Shown: positions 9,022-17,383 of the stretch, piece by piece
Layout: each line of letters starts with the position of its first letter
Numbering within the stretch: position 1 is the first letter of the stretch
NCBI RefSeq assembly: GCF_000813145.1
Contig: NZ_BAZF01000006.1
Location: forward strand, 1 to 64,000
Reading direction: 5' to 3'
DNA from: Geobacter sp. OR-1
GTDB lineage: Bacteria > Desulfobacterota > Desulfuromonadia > Geobacterales > DSM-12255
DNA length: 64,000 nucleotides
Notes under the pieces: model-generated
Told to the model about the DNA's origin: nothing
The model's database searches: none
Seen by the model: the letters and a program-made list of their open reading frames with translations, nothing else
Made by a program: the position numbers and the translations under genes

Positions 9022-9177
9022 ATGAAAAAAATCCCCGCCTTACTGACTCTCCTGTTCGCAACGGCAGTAATCTGCTTTGCGACTTTCTCGCTCTTCAAAG
9101 GGAATCTGGAAGCGGCTTTTTCGTCATTTCCATTCCTGCTGATAATCTACATGTATGTTAAGATGTCGGCAAAATAA
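9022..9177 (+). CDS. 51-residue putative membrane protein
   Basis: A short frame starts at an ATG at 9022, 20 bases after the sigma factor stop, and ends at TAA (9175-9177). The translation begins MKKIPALLTLLFATAVICFA and contains a second hydrophobic stretch, FPFLLIIYMYVKM. Two membrane helices, or a signal anchor plus a helix, are likely. Its position just after the sigma factor suggests co-transcription. I recognise no family, and the ribosome site is weak, so it may not be translated. Confidence 0.4.
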   Translation: MKKIPALLTLLFATAVICFATFSLFKGNLEAAFSSFPFLLIIYMYVKMSAK

Positions 9178-9257
9178 CGGTCAAAATTCTGGACATAACC
9201 GCACTCTTTCAGTACGATGTCGCCTGTTCCGGACAACTACCGAATTTGGGAGGTTTC

Positions 9258-9524
9258 ATGTTTTTTCAGAATAATGACCTGGGTGCTGCGGAGTTCAGCA
9301 CCTGGACCGAAAAAAGAAAGAGCGAAGAGATTGCGAAACTCGTTGAAGGTTACCGGAACGGACTCCCGGTCGGCATCCTTTGTAAAATGACGGAGACCAT
9401 AGCCGGCAACCGGAAAAAGGCACGCCGTCATCTGAAGCATCTGCTATCCCAGGACGAACGCAATGCCGCAGCCGCAAAGGAAACCGGCGGCATGCTGCAG
9501 ATCGTAAAGGATTATCTCCTGTAG
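9258..9524 (+). CDS. Small basic cytoplasmic protein of unknown function
   Basis: The ATG at 9258 is preferred over an upstream TTG at 9246 because GGGAGG lies at 9248-9253. The 88-residue product is charged and predicted to be helical (TEKRKSEEIAKLVEGYRNG; NRKKARRHLKHLLSQ), with no membrane segment. I do not recognise a family. The strong ribosome site and coding-like composition support a real gene. Confidence 0.5.
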   Translation: MFFQNNDLGAAEFSTWTEKRKSEEIAKLVEGYRNGLPVGILCKMTETIAGNRKKARRHLKHLLSQDERNAAAAKETGGMLQIVKDYLL

Positions 9525-9585
9525 CAGCTCCGGACTGTAATGCCATCCAGATCCGGATCCCCCCGCCGCGCCCGCACAACCCGGT

Positions 9586-9613
9586 TTGCCCTTTGTGCAA
9601 TAACTGTTAAAAT
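9586..9613 (+). promoter_or_regulatory. Putative sigma-70-type promoter
   Basis: TTGCCC (9586-9591) and TAAAAT (9608-9613) are spaced 16 bases apart and end 27 bases before the start of the DisA-like gene. Confidence 0.4.
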
Positions 9614-9640
9614 TCAGCCAAACATCCGGACGGAGCGGTC

Positions 9641-10918
9641 ATGCCGATTACTGTTTTCGATGCCATAAAAGGGAACATCAGCTCTTTTCTGGGGGGCGCC
9701 GAGGTTGATCTGGTGGCCGGGGAATGCGGCAGTCTCCCCGATGACCGGCTTACCATAACCAGGGCCGTTGCCATTGAAGATCACCCTTACTCCTTTACCG
9801 CATACCGGTCGCATCTAAGTTTTACCGGCTCGGAAGAGCGGTTCTGCCGAGAGCTCCTGACCGCTTTTGCCGCGCTTTATGAAGGGTTCCGGCAGGAAGG
9901 TTATGCCGCGCATTTCCGGACCGCGCTGCTCGCCTCAATCATGGATATCACGGTTGCCCGGTCTCTCAGGGGGGACAGTAAAAAGGGGTTCTGGCCCATC
10001 CAGCAGCTGGTTCAGCTCCTGAAAAACCTTTCCTATCAGCGTTACGAAGACAAGCCGGCCACAACTGGCTTCATCGTACACCGGACCACTCTTCCGGAAC
10101 TGAACAAGCTGCTCCGTTACCGGAAGCATACCATGATCACCCTCAAACCTTCACATGCCATCTCTGCCGATTTCTTTGCCAACCCCCTAACCTATCGCTT
10201 CATCGACGGCAACAACCTCTTTTTCGTTGCCAATATTCTGATGCAGGTGACCGGCGTCATCAGGACCTGCAGCTCGGAAGAAACCAATGAAGTCGAACGG
10301 CTCACGCACCGGGGCATATTCTCCATAGTCAGAAGCGCGGGAGCGGGTTCGTTTGCAGTCAAGGTAAACGAATCATCCGAGATCGAGATCATGACCACCC
10401 CGGACAAGCTCCTTGTCCGCCGCAAAGGGGTCTGGGCCATATTCGACCCGGACATTATCCGGTCGTTCCTGAAGGGAAGCATTGACGACGCGTCTGCCGA
10501 CGACCTGCTCTGGACGGTTTACGCCCTCTCCAAGATCAGGCACGGAACCGTGATCCTGATTTACAACGGCACGGCCCGCAATCTCGACAAGCTGAAAAAG
10601 GGGTATGTGGGCGGCGATGATGCCATCGGCAGGTTTCTGATCAGCCGGGTGAAGGGGCGGCACATCAGTGAACTGAAACAGGCCGGCACTCTGCTCCGGA
10701 TACTTTCTTCCGACGGCATGACCATATTCAACCGGGCCGGAAAACTCATGGAGACCGGGTTCATAATCGACACATCCCATGCGCGCGAGGTCGTAACCGG
10801 CGGCGGACGCACCACAGCAGCCTGTGCCGCCTCGTTCTTCGGCAAGGTAATCAAGGTATCCCAGGACGGCCCGATCGAACTGTACCAAGACGGCAGGTTG
10901 ATCTACCGCTTCGGGTGA
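9641..10918 (+). CDS. Uncharacterised protein with a divergent DisA/DAC-like C-terminal domain
   Basis: The product has 425 residues and no signal peptide or membrane segment. The last 120 or so residues resemble the nucleotide-binding domain of diadenylate cyclases. Asp358-Gly359 occurs in SSDGMTIFNRAGKLMETGF, matching the DGA loop. Arg390 in VTGGGRTTAACAASF is where family members have the RHR motif after a GTRH-type turn, and KVIKVSQDGPIELYQDGRLI matches the strand pair that ends the domain. The second Arg and the His of RHR are missing, so activity may be altered or lost. The first 300 residues match nothing I know and could be a sensor domain. The DAC assignment is by motif only; if true the protein would make or bind c-di-AMP. 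Confidence 0.5.
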   Translation: MPITVFDAIKGNISSFLGGAEVDLVAGECGSLPDDRLTITRAVAIEDHPYSFTAYRSHLSFTGSEERFCRELLTAFAALYEGFRQEGYAAHFRTALLASIMDITVARSLRGDSKKGFWPIQQLVQLLKNLSYQRYEDKPATTGFIVHRTTLPELNKLLRYRKHTMITLKPSHAISADFFANPLTYRFIDGNNLFFVANILMQVTGVIRTCSSEETNEVERLTHRGIFSIVRSAGAGSFAVKVNESSEIEIMTTPDKLLVRRKGVWAIFDPDIIRSFLKGSIDDASADDLLWTVYALSKIRHGTVILIYNGTARNLDKLKKGYVGGDDAIGRFLISRVKGRHISELKQAGTLLRILSSDGMTIFNRAGKLMETGFIIDTSHAREVVTGGGRTTAACAASFFGKVIKVSQDGPIELYQDGRLIYRFG

Positions 10919-11022
10919 TTCCGCTCGTTATCTTGAACACAGCTCCATCCAAACTTGAAATATTCGCGTTAACGGTTTATCTTTCCACAGAAATATTCAC
11001 TTTACCAAGAGGTTGACACACC

Positions 11023-11556
11023 ATGGCAGAACAGAAAGAACGCTGGATGAGCGCGCTGGCCTTGTCCACCGCAGTCATGGCCGTTTTGGCGGCAATCACC
11101 ACTCTCTACGTCGGGAAATATTCCTCACGCGCCGTTATGATGCAGGGGCAGGAGAGCAACCAGTGGGCCTACTACCAGGCCAAGAGCATCAAGGGACATA
11201 CTTACGAGATCCAGAAGGAGCGGCTGGAGCTGGAACTCCTGGCCGGCGGCCCGGCGTTGAACAAGGCCGCAGCAGAAAGATTCCGGCAGACCATTGCCGA
11301 TTATAGCGGGCAGATCAAGCGTTACGAGGTAGAAAAGAAGGAGATCAAGGCCAAGGCGGAGAACCTGTCGCAGAGCAAGGAAAAGGCCCAATCCATGGCG
11401 GGGAATTTCGGCTACAGCCTGATCTTTCTGCAGATTGCCATCATGCTGTCATCAGTCGCTTCTTTGACCAAAAGACACTATCTCTGGTACATCGGACTGG
11501 TTTCCTGCTCGGGATGGCTGTTCTTCTTCCTGGACGCCTGGTATCTCTTTTACTGA
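11023..11556 (+). CDS. DUF4337 family membrane protein
   Basis: The 177 residues match the DUF4337 pattern: an N-terminal helix (WMSALALSTAVMAVLAAIT), the conserved block SNQWAYYQAKSIKGHTYE, a helical region rich in Lys and Glu (about 65-125), and two C-terminal membrane helices (YSLIFLQIAIMLSSVASL and YIGLVSCSGWLFFFLDAW). AGAGG sits ten bases before the ATG. The family is widespread in proteobacteria and has no known function. It appears to be transcribed alone. Confidence 0.8.
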   Translation: MAEQKERWMSALALSTAVMAVLAAITTLYVGKYSSRAVMMQGQESNQWAYYQAKSIKGHTYEIQKERLELELLAGGPALNKAAAERFRQTIADYSGQIKRYEVEKKEIKAKAENLSQSKEKAQSMAGNFGYSLIFLQIAIMLSSVASLTKRHYLWYIGLVSCSGWLFFFLDAWYLFY

Positions 11557-11592
11557 CCGGCGAGGAAGAACAAGATGCTGCCGATCCCGCCA

Positions 11593-11901
11593 TTACAGAA
11601 GTTGGACCTCGCTCACCCGCACGATCAGCAGATCCTGGCGAAACCGGGCCGAGAGCTGTTCACGGTATCCCCGCCACCACCCCTTGTCCAGCAGTTCGGT
11701 CATTACCTCATAGATGACGATATCATCCCGTACCGTTGTGCCGGGGGTCTCCTGCCACAGCCCCTCGGCCGGTGACCGGACATAGGCGGTGATCCCGCCG
11801 AACCGCTCCGCCAGTTCGTCCCGCACCCGCGCATATTCGGCCAGCGGGAACGGATCGCCGCCGTTGTCGTAGAGTGGGAGCAGTATCTGGACGAGATGCA
11901 T
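11593..11901 (-). CDS. Conserved hypothetical protein of about 100 residues
   Basis: The ATG at 11901 is chosen for its GGAGAG ribosome site; an upstream start at 11931 adds ten residues without support. The product (102 residues) starts MHLVQILLPLYDNGGDPFP and includes RFGGITAYVRSPAEGLW and DDIVIYEVM. I recall similar stand-alone proteins in proteobacteria but no function. It is small, soluble and faces the DUF4337 gene tail to tail. Confidence 0.6.
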   Translation of the reverse strand: MHLVQILLPLYDNGGDPFPLAEYARVRDELAERFGGITAYVRSPAEGLWQETPGTTVRDDIVIYEVMTELLDKGWWRGYREQLSARFRQDLLIVRVSEVQLL

Positions 11902-11976
11902 GGCGTTCTCTCCGGTTCGGTTCTTCATCAATACAGATTAAACGGGCAAACAGCTGCAGATTGCCCCTTAGTGATG

Positions 11977-12411
11977 TTACTTGTTGTGTCCCTTCCCTTT
12001 TCCCTTGCCGTGGCTTTTTCCGGAACTAGCCGGAGCGCCGCTCAGCTCGAAATCGCCGCGCTTCAGGGCATGGAACTCTCTCGATCCCGGCTTAATGCCG
12101 AGTTCCTTGGCAATCACCCCCCACCCTTTACCACGGTTGGCCTGGTAAACCCGCTCGACCGTTTCGGGCGGCTGCCTGGTCATTTTCCCGAGTTGGAAGA
12201 CCATGAAGGCGTCGGCAGGCTCCTTGACCGTGTTGATAACAGTCCGGACCTGCAGCTCGGGAACGCCGAACTGGGCGCTGACCCGGGCGGAAAAGCCGTT
12301 CAGATCGGTCCGCGCCTGGATATTGAGATTGGAGAGGAAATCGTCGAGTCCGGCGAATGCCGGGGTGCCGAAGAGCAGCAGTGCGAGTATTGCGAAAGCG
12401 ATTCTCTTCAT
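11977..12411 (-). CDS. Secreted protein of unknown function with Gly/Lys-rich tail
   Basis: The 144-residue product has a clear signal peptide (MKRIAFAILALLLFGTPAFA, cleavage expected after AFA). The mature part is helical with LGKMTRQPPETVERVY and GKGWGVIAKELGIKPGS, and ends in a low-complexity tail of Gly, Lys and His (GKSHGKGKGKGHNK). It should be periplasmic. I recall related unnamed proteins in Geobacter genomes. The tail could bind metal or polyanions; that is a guess. Confidence 0.6.
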   Translation of the reverse strand: MKRIAFAILALLLFGTPAFAGLDDFLSNLNIQARTDLNGFSARVSAQFGVPELQVRTVINTVKEPADAFMVFQLGKMTRQPPETVERVYQANRGKGWGVIAKELGIKPGSREFHALKRGDFELSGAPASSGKSHGKGKGKGHNK

Positions 12412-12678
12412 GATGATTCTCCTTGGCAGGATTTCGATCCCGTAGGACGGGGAAATTCAGATTAGGATCTTCATAAAGAGAGTAACGGGTGTAGGTGGAG
12501 TGTCAAGTAATGGGCAATTGCAAGCCTCATTCACGTAGATCCGGACGGGTTTTTTGCTTGTCATGTTAAGGGATATTCAGTAACCTGGCGCCAGCAAACA
12601 CTGGCGATGCTTTGAGCTGAATCTCGTTATGGAGTGCCGATCGTCAGACTCTCAGTTTTAGGCGCATGGGATTCAACC

Positions 12679-13017
12679 GTGACTTCAGATCAGCCAAGAG
12701 TGCAAATACGTTTATACCTGCTGGCAGCGTTTATACTGGTGGCTGGCCTGGGTTCGGCAATCGCCATCTATGTCAATGCCGCCGAACCGGCTGACAGTGA
12801 CAGCAATATGGTGTACGACTATCAGCACTCCAAGAAGTTCAGGCACGAGATGGAAAGAATGGGAGGCAAACTGAATATGGTTCTCAGTGAAACCGTTCAG
12901 GAATTCGAGGAACTGTTTCAGGGAAGGAACCTCGCTTACACTGTTGCGTCCTCCACCATAGTTATATCCTTAGGGATTTTCTATGCCGCCGGATTGGCTG
13001 GGAAAAAGATCGAATAA
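12679..13017 (+). CDS. Conserved membrane protein with two helices
   Basis: A GTG at 12679 gives MTSDQPRVQIRLYLLAAF, which fits unnamed Geobacter proteins I recall; a GTG at 12634 would add 15 unlike residues. The 112-residue product has helices at about 12-34 and 88-108 around a soluble, charged loop (HSKKFRHEMERMGGKLNM). Topology suggests the loop lies outside the inner membrane. Function unknown. The 12412-12678 region upstream contains a palindrome CTGGCGCCAG (12585-12594) followed six bases later by another CTGGCG; no other gene is seen there. Confidence 0.55.
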   Translation: MTSDQPRVQIRLYLLAAFILVAGLGSAIAIYVNAAEPADSDSNMVYDYQHSKKFRHEMERMGGKLNMVLSETVQEFEELFQGRNLAYTVASSTIVISLGIFYAAGLAGKKIE

Positions 13018-13144
13018 CCTGCTCCCCGTAGTTTTCATGTTTCATTCATAATCCTTCCACATTTTATTGATAATTTGTATATTGGGATGTGATGAATCGC
13101 GACCAATTGTCAGATGCCTTGACGCATTCGGAGAGAAATTACCT

Positions 13145-13618
13145 ATGATAATGAGAAGAACATGCGGCCTGGTGGTACTGATAGCCGCGGCAATATCGTT
13201 TTCTATGCCCGCTCGCCAAGCCGGGGCAGCGCTCGGAGACAGCGCCGGCTCTATTGCTTCGGATCGCAAGGCCCTCCGGGCAGTGCAGCGTGCGACCACG
13301 GTCCGGAGCGGCTATACGGTTCAGGAGATCGGATCCGATGCTACCACGGTGCGGGAGTATGTGTCACCGGCCGGCGTCGTCTTTGCCGTATCCTGGAACG
13401 GCAGGGTACACCCGGATCTCAATGCCCTGCTCGGCTCTTATGCCGGCGAGTATCAGTCGGCATTGAAACAAACCCCGCGCAAAAGGGGATTAAGGCGCCA
13501 GAAAGTGGAATCAAGCCAGGTAATTGTCGAAAAATGGGGACACATGAGGAATCTGCAGGGAAGAGCCTATGCCCCGGCTCTGGTCCCGTCGGGGGTGGTG
13601 ATCGATGAAATCAGATAA
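13145..13618 (+). CDS. DUF2844 domain secreted protein
   Basis: The product (157 residues from the ATG at 13145; GGAG upstream) has a basic N-terminus and a hydrophobic signal segment (CGLVVLIAAAISFSMPARQAGA). The body has YTVQEIGSDATTVREYVSP and GVVFAVSWNGRVHPDL, the pattern of DUF2844 as I recall it. Its last 14 bases overlap the start of the DUF3443 gene. The two families are often neighbours, which supports both calls and suggests a shared envelope function. No function is known. Confidence 0.75.
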   Translation: MIMRRTCGLVVLIAAAISFSMPARQAGAALGDSAGSIASDRKALRAVQRATTVRSGYTVQEIGSDATTVREYVSPAGVVFAVSWNGRVHPDLNALLGSYAGEYQSALKQTPRKRGLRRQKVESSQVIVEKWGHMRNLQGRAYAPALVPSGVVIDEIR

Positions 13619-14945
13619 GTTCCTGATTCCTCTCGTACTCATGGCGTTGATAAGCGGCTGCGGCGGATCGGATGGCACCAAGAGCAGCGCCAGTTCATCG
13701 ACCAGCACCATGTCGAATTTCAGCAGCAATACCACATCTACAGGCGGGAGTACGACAGCAAACGGCGGCAGTGGTACATCTGGCGGCAGCGGCAGTACGA
13801 CAACGGGCAACGGCTCAAATACCGGCGACAGCACTACTGGCAGCAACTCCACCCAAAATATCCTTACCGTCACTGTCAACGGCTCGCTCTGCTCCGCCAG
13901 CACCTCCGGCTCCTATGTCAATAAGCCGTGCGTGAGCGTAACGGTCTGCTCCCCGGGCAGTTCGGCCTGCCAGACCGTTAACGACATCCTGCTGGATACC
14001 GGAAGCTACGGGTTGCGGATCTTCGAGAGCGCCCTCCCCTCGGTTTCCCTCACTCCGGTGGCCAGCGGCAGCGGATCACTGGCGGAATGCGTTCAGTTCG
14101 GGGACGGATCATCGCTCTGGGGACCGGTAAGGATGGCAGACGTCGTTCTCGGCGGCGAACCTAGAGTTCAGGTGCCGATCCAGGTGATCAACGCCTCGTT
14201 CGGCTCTGTTCCGGCTTCATGCTACAACGCCGATAGCGACCCGGTCGCCGCGGGATACAACGGCATACTGGGGGTCGGCCTCTTTGCCGAGGACTGCGGC
14301 TCCGACTGCACCGGCACCGCCGGCAACGGCATGTACTTCAGTTGCAGCGGAACAAGTTGCGGCGGCGCGAGTGCCCCCCTTGTCAAGCAGGTAACCAACC
14401 CGGTTGCACGTCTTCCGGAAGACAACAACGGCGTCATTGTACAGCTTCCTGCTGTGTCAGCAGGAGGAACCAGATCCGTGAACGGCTCGCTGGTCCTGGG
14501 GATCGGCACCAAAGCCAACAATACGCCGGCAGCGGTCACCAGGTACCAGGCAAACCAATACGCCGAGTTTTACACATCCTTCCAGGGGACCACCTACTCC
14601 AGCTTCATCGATACCGGATCGAACGGGTTGTTCTTCACATCGCAATCGTCGCTGGTCCCCGACTGCGGGTCTCATTATTATTCCGGCTGGTTCTGCCCCG
14701 CATCTACGGTAAGCCTCTCAGCGGTCAACAAGGGATACACCGGTTCGCCAAGCGGCACGGTCTACTTCAGTGTCGGGAACGCAAGCTATCTGTTCAGCAC
14801 CGACAACTCCGTCTTCTCCGAACTAGGGGGAAGCATGGCCGGAGGGTTTGACTGGGGGCTCCCGTTTTTCCTCGGCAGAACCGTCTACGTCGGTATCAAC
14901 GGCACCTCCTCCAGCCTGGGAACCGGCCCTTACTGGGCCTATTGA
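13605..14945 (+). CDS. DUF3443 lipoprotein with two aspartic-protease-like DTGS motifs
   Basis: The product has 446 residues. The N-terminus carries a lipobox (ALISGC, Cys19), followed by a Ser/Gly/Thr-rich linker (about 25-85). The body contains two motifs like those of pepsin-type proteases: ILLDTGSYGLR (Asp131) and SFIDTGSNGLFF (Asp336). The second lies about 205 residues after the first, as in two-lobed aspartic proteases. Many cysteines occur in the mature part (for example CGSDCTG, CSGTSCGG), consistent with disulfides outside the cytoplasm. DUF3443 has no established function to my knowledge. It overlaps and follows DUF2844. Confidence 0.78.
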   Translation: MKSDKFLIPLVLMALISGCGGSDGTKSSASSSTSTMSNFSSNTTSTGGSTTANGGSGTSGGSGSTTTGNGSNTGDSTTGSNSTQNILTVTVNGSLCSASTSGSYVNKPCVSVTVCSPGSSACQTVNDILLDTGSYGLRIFESALPSVSLTPVASGSGSLAECVQFGDGSSLWGPVRMADVVLGGEPRVQVPIQVINASFGSVPASCYNADSDPVAAGYNGILGVGLFAEDCGSDCTGTAGNGMYFSCSGTSCGGASAPLVKQVTNPVARLPEDNNGVIVQLPAVSAGGTRSVNGSLVLGIGTKANNTPAAVTRYQANQYAEFYTSFQGTTYSSFIDTGSNGLFFTSQSSLVPDCGSHYYSGWFCPASTVSLSAVNKGYTGSPSGTVYFSVGNASYLFSTDNSVFSELGGSMAGGFDWGLPFFLGRTVYVGINGTSSSLGTGPYWAY

Positions 14946-15014
14946 CAGCTTCCCGCGATTTACATCAGGGCCGGCGCAGTTGATCAGACTGTGACCGGCC
15001 CCCTTCCTTTCCCG

Positions 15015-15818
15015 CTACCACTGGCAACTGCTGCAAAAAACCGTGCTCCGGTTCCCGATACGGAGCGACTCCAAGACAGTCCCGCAGGTTCGACACAGTT
15101 CACCGCCACGGCCATAGACTCTGAAATCCAGGGGATGATAGGCAACGGTTTCCTCTGCCACCCGGTAGGTGCTACCGGTTTCCAGAGATCCGGCCAGCAC
15201 CTCCTTGATAGACTGTACCAGCCGGTCGCATTCCTCCGCTATCATTGTTCCGGCAGCCCGGTCGGGCCGAATCCGGGACTGAAACAGCGCTTCGTTGGCA
15301 TAGATGTTTCCGACCCCGGCAACAATGGCGGCATTCATGATGAACTGCTTCACAGCCACCCGGCGATTGCGGCTCATTTCATAAAGATAGCCGCCGTTGA
15401 AGCTGTCGGTTAGCGGCTCGGGTCCAATCCCGGCTATGAGCGGATGGTGCAACGGGTCGCCAGTAACCCAGAGGATGGTGCCGAATTTGCGCGGGTCATG
15501 GAACCGGAGTATCTGACCGTCGGTAAATATGAAATCGAGATGATCGTATCCACCTGGCGGGGTATCTGCCCCAACCAACCGGAGGAAGCCGGTCATCCCC
15601 AGGTGAATGACAAGGCAGCCGCTGTCGCAGAACAGCAGGAGGTATTTCCCCCTCCGGCCCAGACTCTGTACGATCCGGCCCCGTAGTTCCGTTTTCAGCT
15701 CCTGCGGTATCGGCAGCCGCAGCTTGGGAGTCCGCAGCACGACCCGGTCGAATTGCTTTCCCTTTAGCAGCGGCTCCAAGCGCCGACGGGTTATCTCCAC
15801 CTCGGGTAGTTCGGGCAT
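15015..15818 (-). CDS. mutM: Formamidopyrimidine-DNA glycosylase (Fpg)
   Basis: The 267 residues match full length. The N-terminus MPELPEVEITRRRL provides the catalytic Pro2 and Glu3 after Met removal. The catalytic lysine lies in GRRGKYLL (about Lys58). The helix-two-turn-helix core is GVGNIYANEALF, and the C-terminal zinc finger has CRTCGT and CSSCQ. The enzyme removes 8-oxoguanine and formamidopyrimidines and nicks the abasic site. It is transcribed alone, facing the DUF3443 gene. Confidence 0.96.
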   Translation of the reverse strand: MPELPEVEITRRRLEPLLKGKQFDRVVLRTPKLRLPIPQELKTELRGRIVQSLGRRGKYLLLFCDSGCLVIHLGMTGFLRLVGADTPPGGYDHLDFIFTDGQILRFHDPRKFGTILWVTGDPLHHPLIAGIGPEPLTDSFNGGYLYEMSRNRRVAVKQFIMNAAIVAGVGNIYANEALFQSRIRPDRAAGTMIAEECDRLVQSIKEVLAGSLETGSTYRVAEETVAYHPLDFRVYGRGGELCRTCGTVLESLRIGNRSTVFCSSCQW

Positions 15819-15923
15819 GACATGATCCTTTCGGTTATTACACTAACTATCTCTGACAAGACGCAAGCCGCTTGACATAAGCCGTCATCAATGTACATTT
15901 ATTTTATTCGGAAGTGTAACTGG

Positions 15924-15981
15924 AAAACTGCCATGGCAATCGAGGCAGAGTTTTAATAAGACCCGGTTCCGGGTGGGTTTT
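15924..15981 (+). other. Two adjacent hairpins in the leader of the HD-GYP gene
   Basis: The first hairpin pairs AAAACTGCC (15924-15932) with GGCAGAGTTTT (15944-15954, two-base bulge). The second pairs ACCCGG (15961-15966) with CCGGGT (15969-15974) and is followed by GGGTTTT. The pair lies 101 to 158 bases upstream of the HD-GYP start. This could be an attenuator or an unrecognised structured leader; it does not match the c-di-GMP riboswitch core that I know. Confidence 0.35.
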
Positions 15982-16081
15982 GGTTGTTATCTCAAAATGA
16001 TCGGACATGTTTTTAGGATGAACCGGCATAATCTGGCAACAAGTTTCTACCGATGCGGTCCAACAACAGAAAGAAGGCCGT

Positions 16082-17362
16082 ATGCTGGTTAGAAAAGATT
16101 TTCACATCCCTCTGTTTGACCTGATTTCCTGTCTCTCCGATGTCATTGATATGGTTAATTCGGATCTGGTCAACCACCACACCATGGTCGGCTACATTGC
16201 TTATCTTGTCGGCAGCCAGCTGGAACTCCCCCATCGACAGCGCTACAACCTGCTTATGGCCGGGAAGCTTCACGACATCGGCGCCCTGTCGTGCCAGGAA
16301 CGACTCAATACCATGAACTTCGAACTGGTCAACCCGCATCGGCATGCCGAAATCGGCTGGCTGCTTCTGAGCGATTTTAAACCGCTTGCCGAGACCGCAG
16401 AGTTGATCCACTTCCACCACGTCAACTGGGGAAATGGTAGCGGCAACTCTTTTCAGGGGATGGCGGTGCCGGTCGGCAGTCATATCCTGCACCTGGCTGA
16501 CCGGGTGGCGGTGCTGCTGAATAAAAATAAGCCGGTCCTCGCGCAAACAAAACGAATTTGCCAGTCTGTCGAACAGCAGATTGGTGTGATGTTCATGCCG
16601 GACGTGGCCCAGGCATTCCTGAAGCTGGCGGAGAAGGAGTATTTCTGGCTCGATCTGATTTCGCCCACGGTCAGCTCTTTGCTGAAGCGCAGGGTAAGCC
16701 TGGAAACCCTCGAATTGGATCTGGACGGCATCCTGAGCCTGGGACAGGTGTTTTCGGAAATCATCGATTTCAGGAGCCGCTTCACTGCCACCCACTCCAG
16801 CGGCGTTGCCGCCAGTGCATCGGTACTGGCTCGAATGGTCGGCTTCTCGGAAACGGAATGCGAAAAGATGAAGGTAGCGGGATTCCTGCACGATCTGGGT
16901 AAACTGGCCGTACCAACGGAAATTCTGGAAAAACCGGGGGTACTGACCCCCCAGGAACGCGATATTATCCGTTCCCACCCCTATTACACCTACCGCACCC
17001 TGGAGCGGATCAGCGACATGGAAACCATTAATTCCTGGTGTTCGTTCCATCATGAATATCTGAACGGCAAGGGGTATCCGTTCCATCTGGAAAGGGCCGA
17101 TCTTACCATGGGGGCACGGATCATGGCGGTTGCCGATGTCTTCACCGCCATTACCGAAGATCGTCCTTACCGCAAGGGGATGACCCCTGAAGCAGTCATG
17201 TCGGTGCTGAACAGCATGGGGAAAAGCGAATCACTCGATGTAAAATTGATTGAAGCCCTGGCCGATAATTTCAACGAAATCAACCAACACCGCCTTGCTG
17301 CCCAGACTGCGGCCGGTCGGGAGTATGACCGGATCATGCATCAGATGGAAGCAACATCCTGA
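16082..17362 (+). CDS. Tandem HD / HD-GYP domain protein, probable c-di-GMP phosphodiesterase
   Basis: The product has 426 residues and no membrane segment. The C-terminal half (about 230-400) is a full HD-GYP domain: His270-Asp271 in FLHDLGKLAVP, then HHEYLNGKGYP and ADVFTAITEDRPYRKG. The N-terminal half (about 20-170) is a second HD domain of similar layout: His64-Asp65 in KLHDIGAL, then HFHHVNWGNG, where the GYP residues are missing. This looks like an ancient duplication with one degenerate copy. HD-GYP domains cleave c-di-GMP or cGAMP-type nucleotides, and there is no receiver domain. The first copy may sense or regulate. Confidence 0.88.
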   Translation: MLVRKDFHIPLFDLISCLSDVIDMVNSDLVNHHTMVGYIAYLVGSQLELPHRQRYNLLMAGKLHDIGALSCQERLNTMNFELVNPHRHAEIGWLLLSDFKPLAETAELIHFHHVNWGNGSGNSFQGMAVPVGSHILHLADRVAVLLNKNKPVLAQTKRICQSVEQQIGVMFMPDVAQAFLKLAEKEYFWLDLISPTVSSLLKRRVSLETLELDLDGILSLGQVFSEIIDFRSRFTATHSSGVAASASVLARMVGFSETECEKMKVAGFLHDLGKLAVPTEILEKPGVLTPQERDIIRSHPYYTYRTLERISDMETINSWCSFHHEYLNGKGYPFHLERADLTMGARIMAVADVFTAITEDRPYRKGMTPEAVMSVLNSMGKSESLDVKLIEALADNFNEINQHRLAAQTAAGREYDRIMHQMEATS

Positions 17363-17383
17363 ACAGCACCACGACGGTGCTCT

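Noticed and set aside
15841-15900. Possible c-di-GMP (GEMM) riboswitch, because of ACGCAAGCC near 15861
   Set aside because: The conserved AAACC loop and the full ACGCAAAGCC stretch are missing and no matching stems surround it.
16013-17086. 357-residue minus-strand open frame
   Set aside because: Opposite strand of the HD-GYP gene with no recognisable product.
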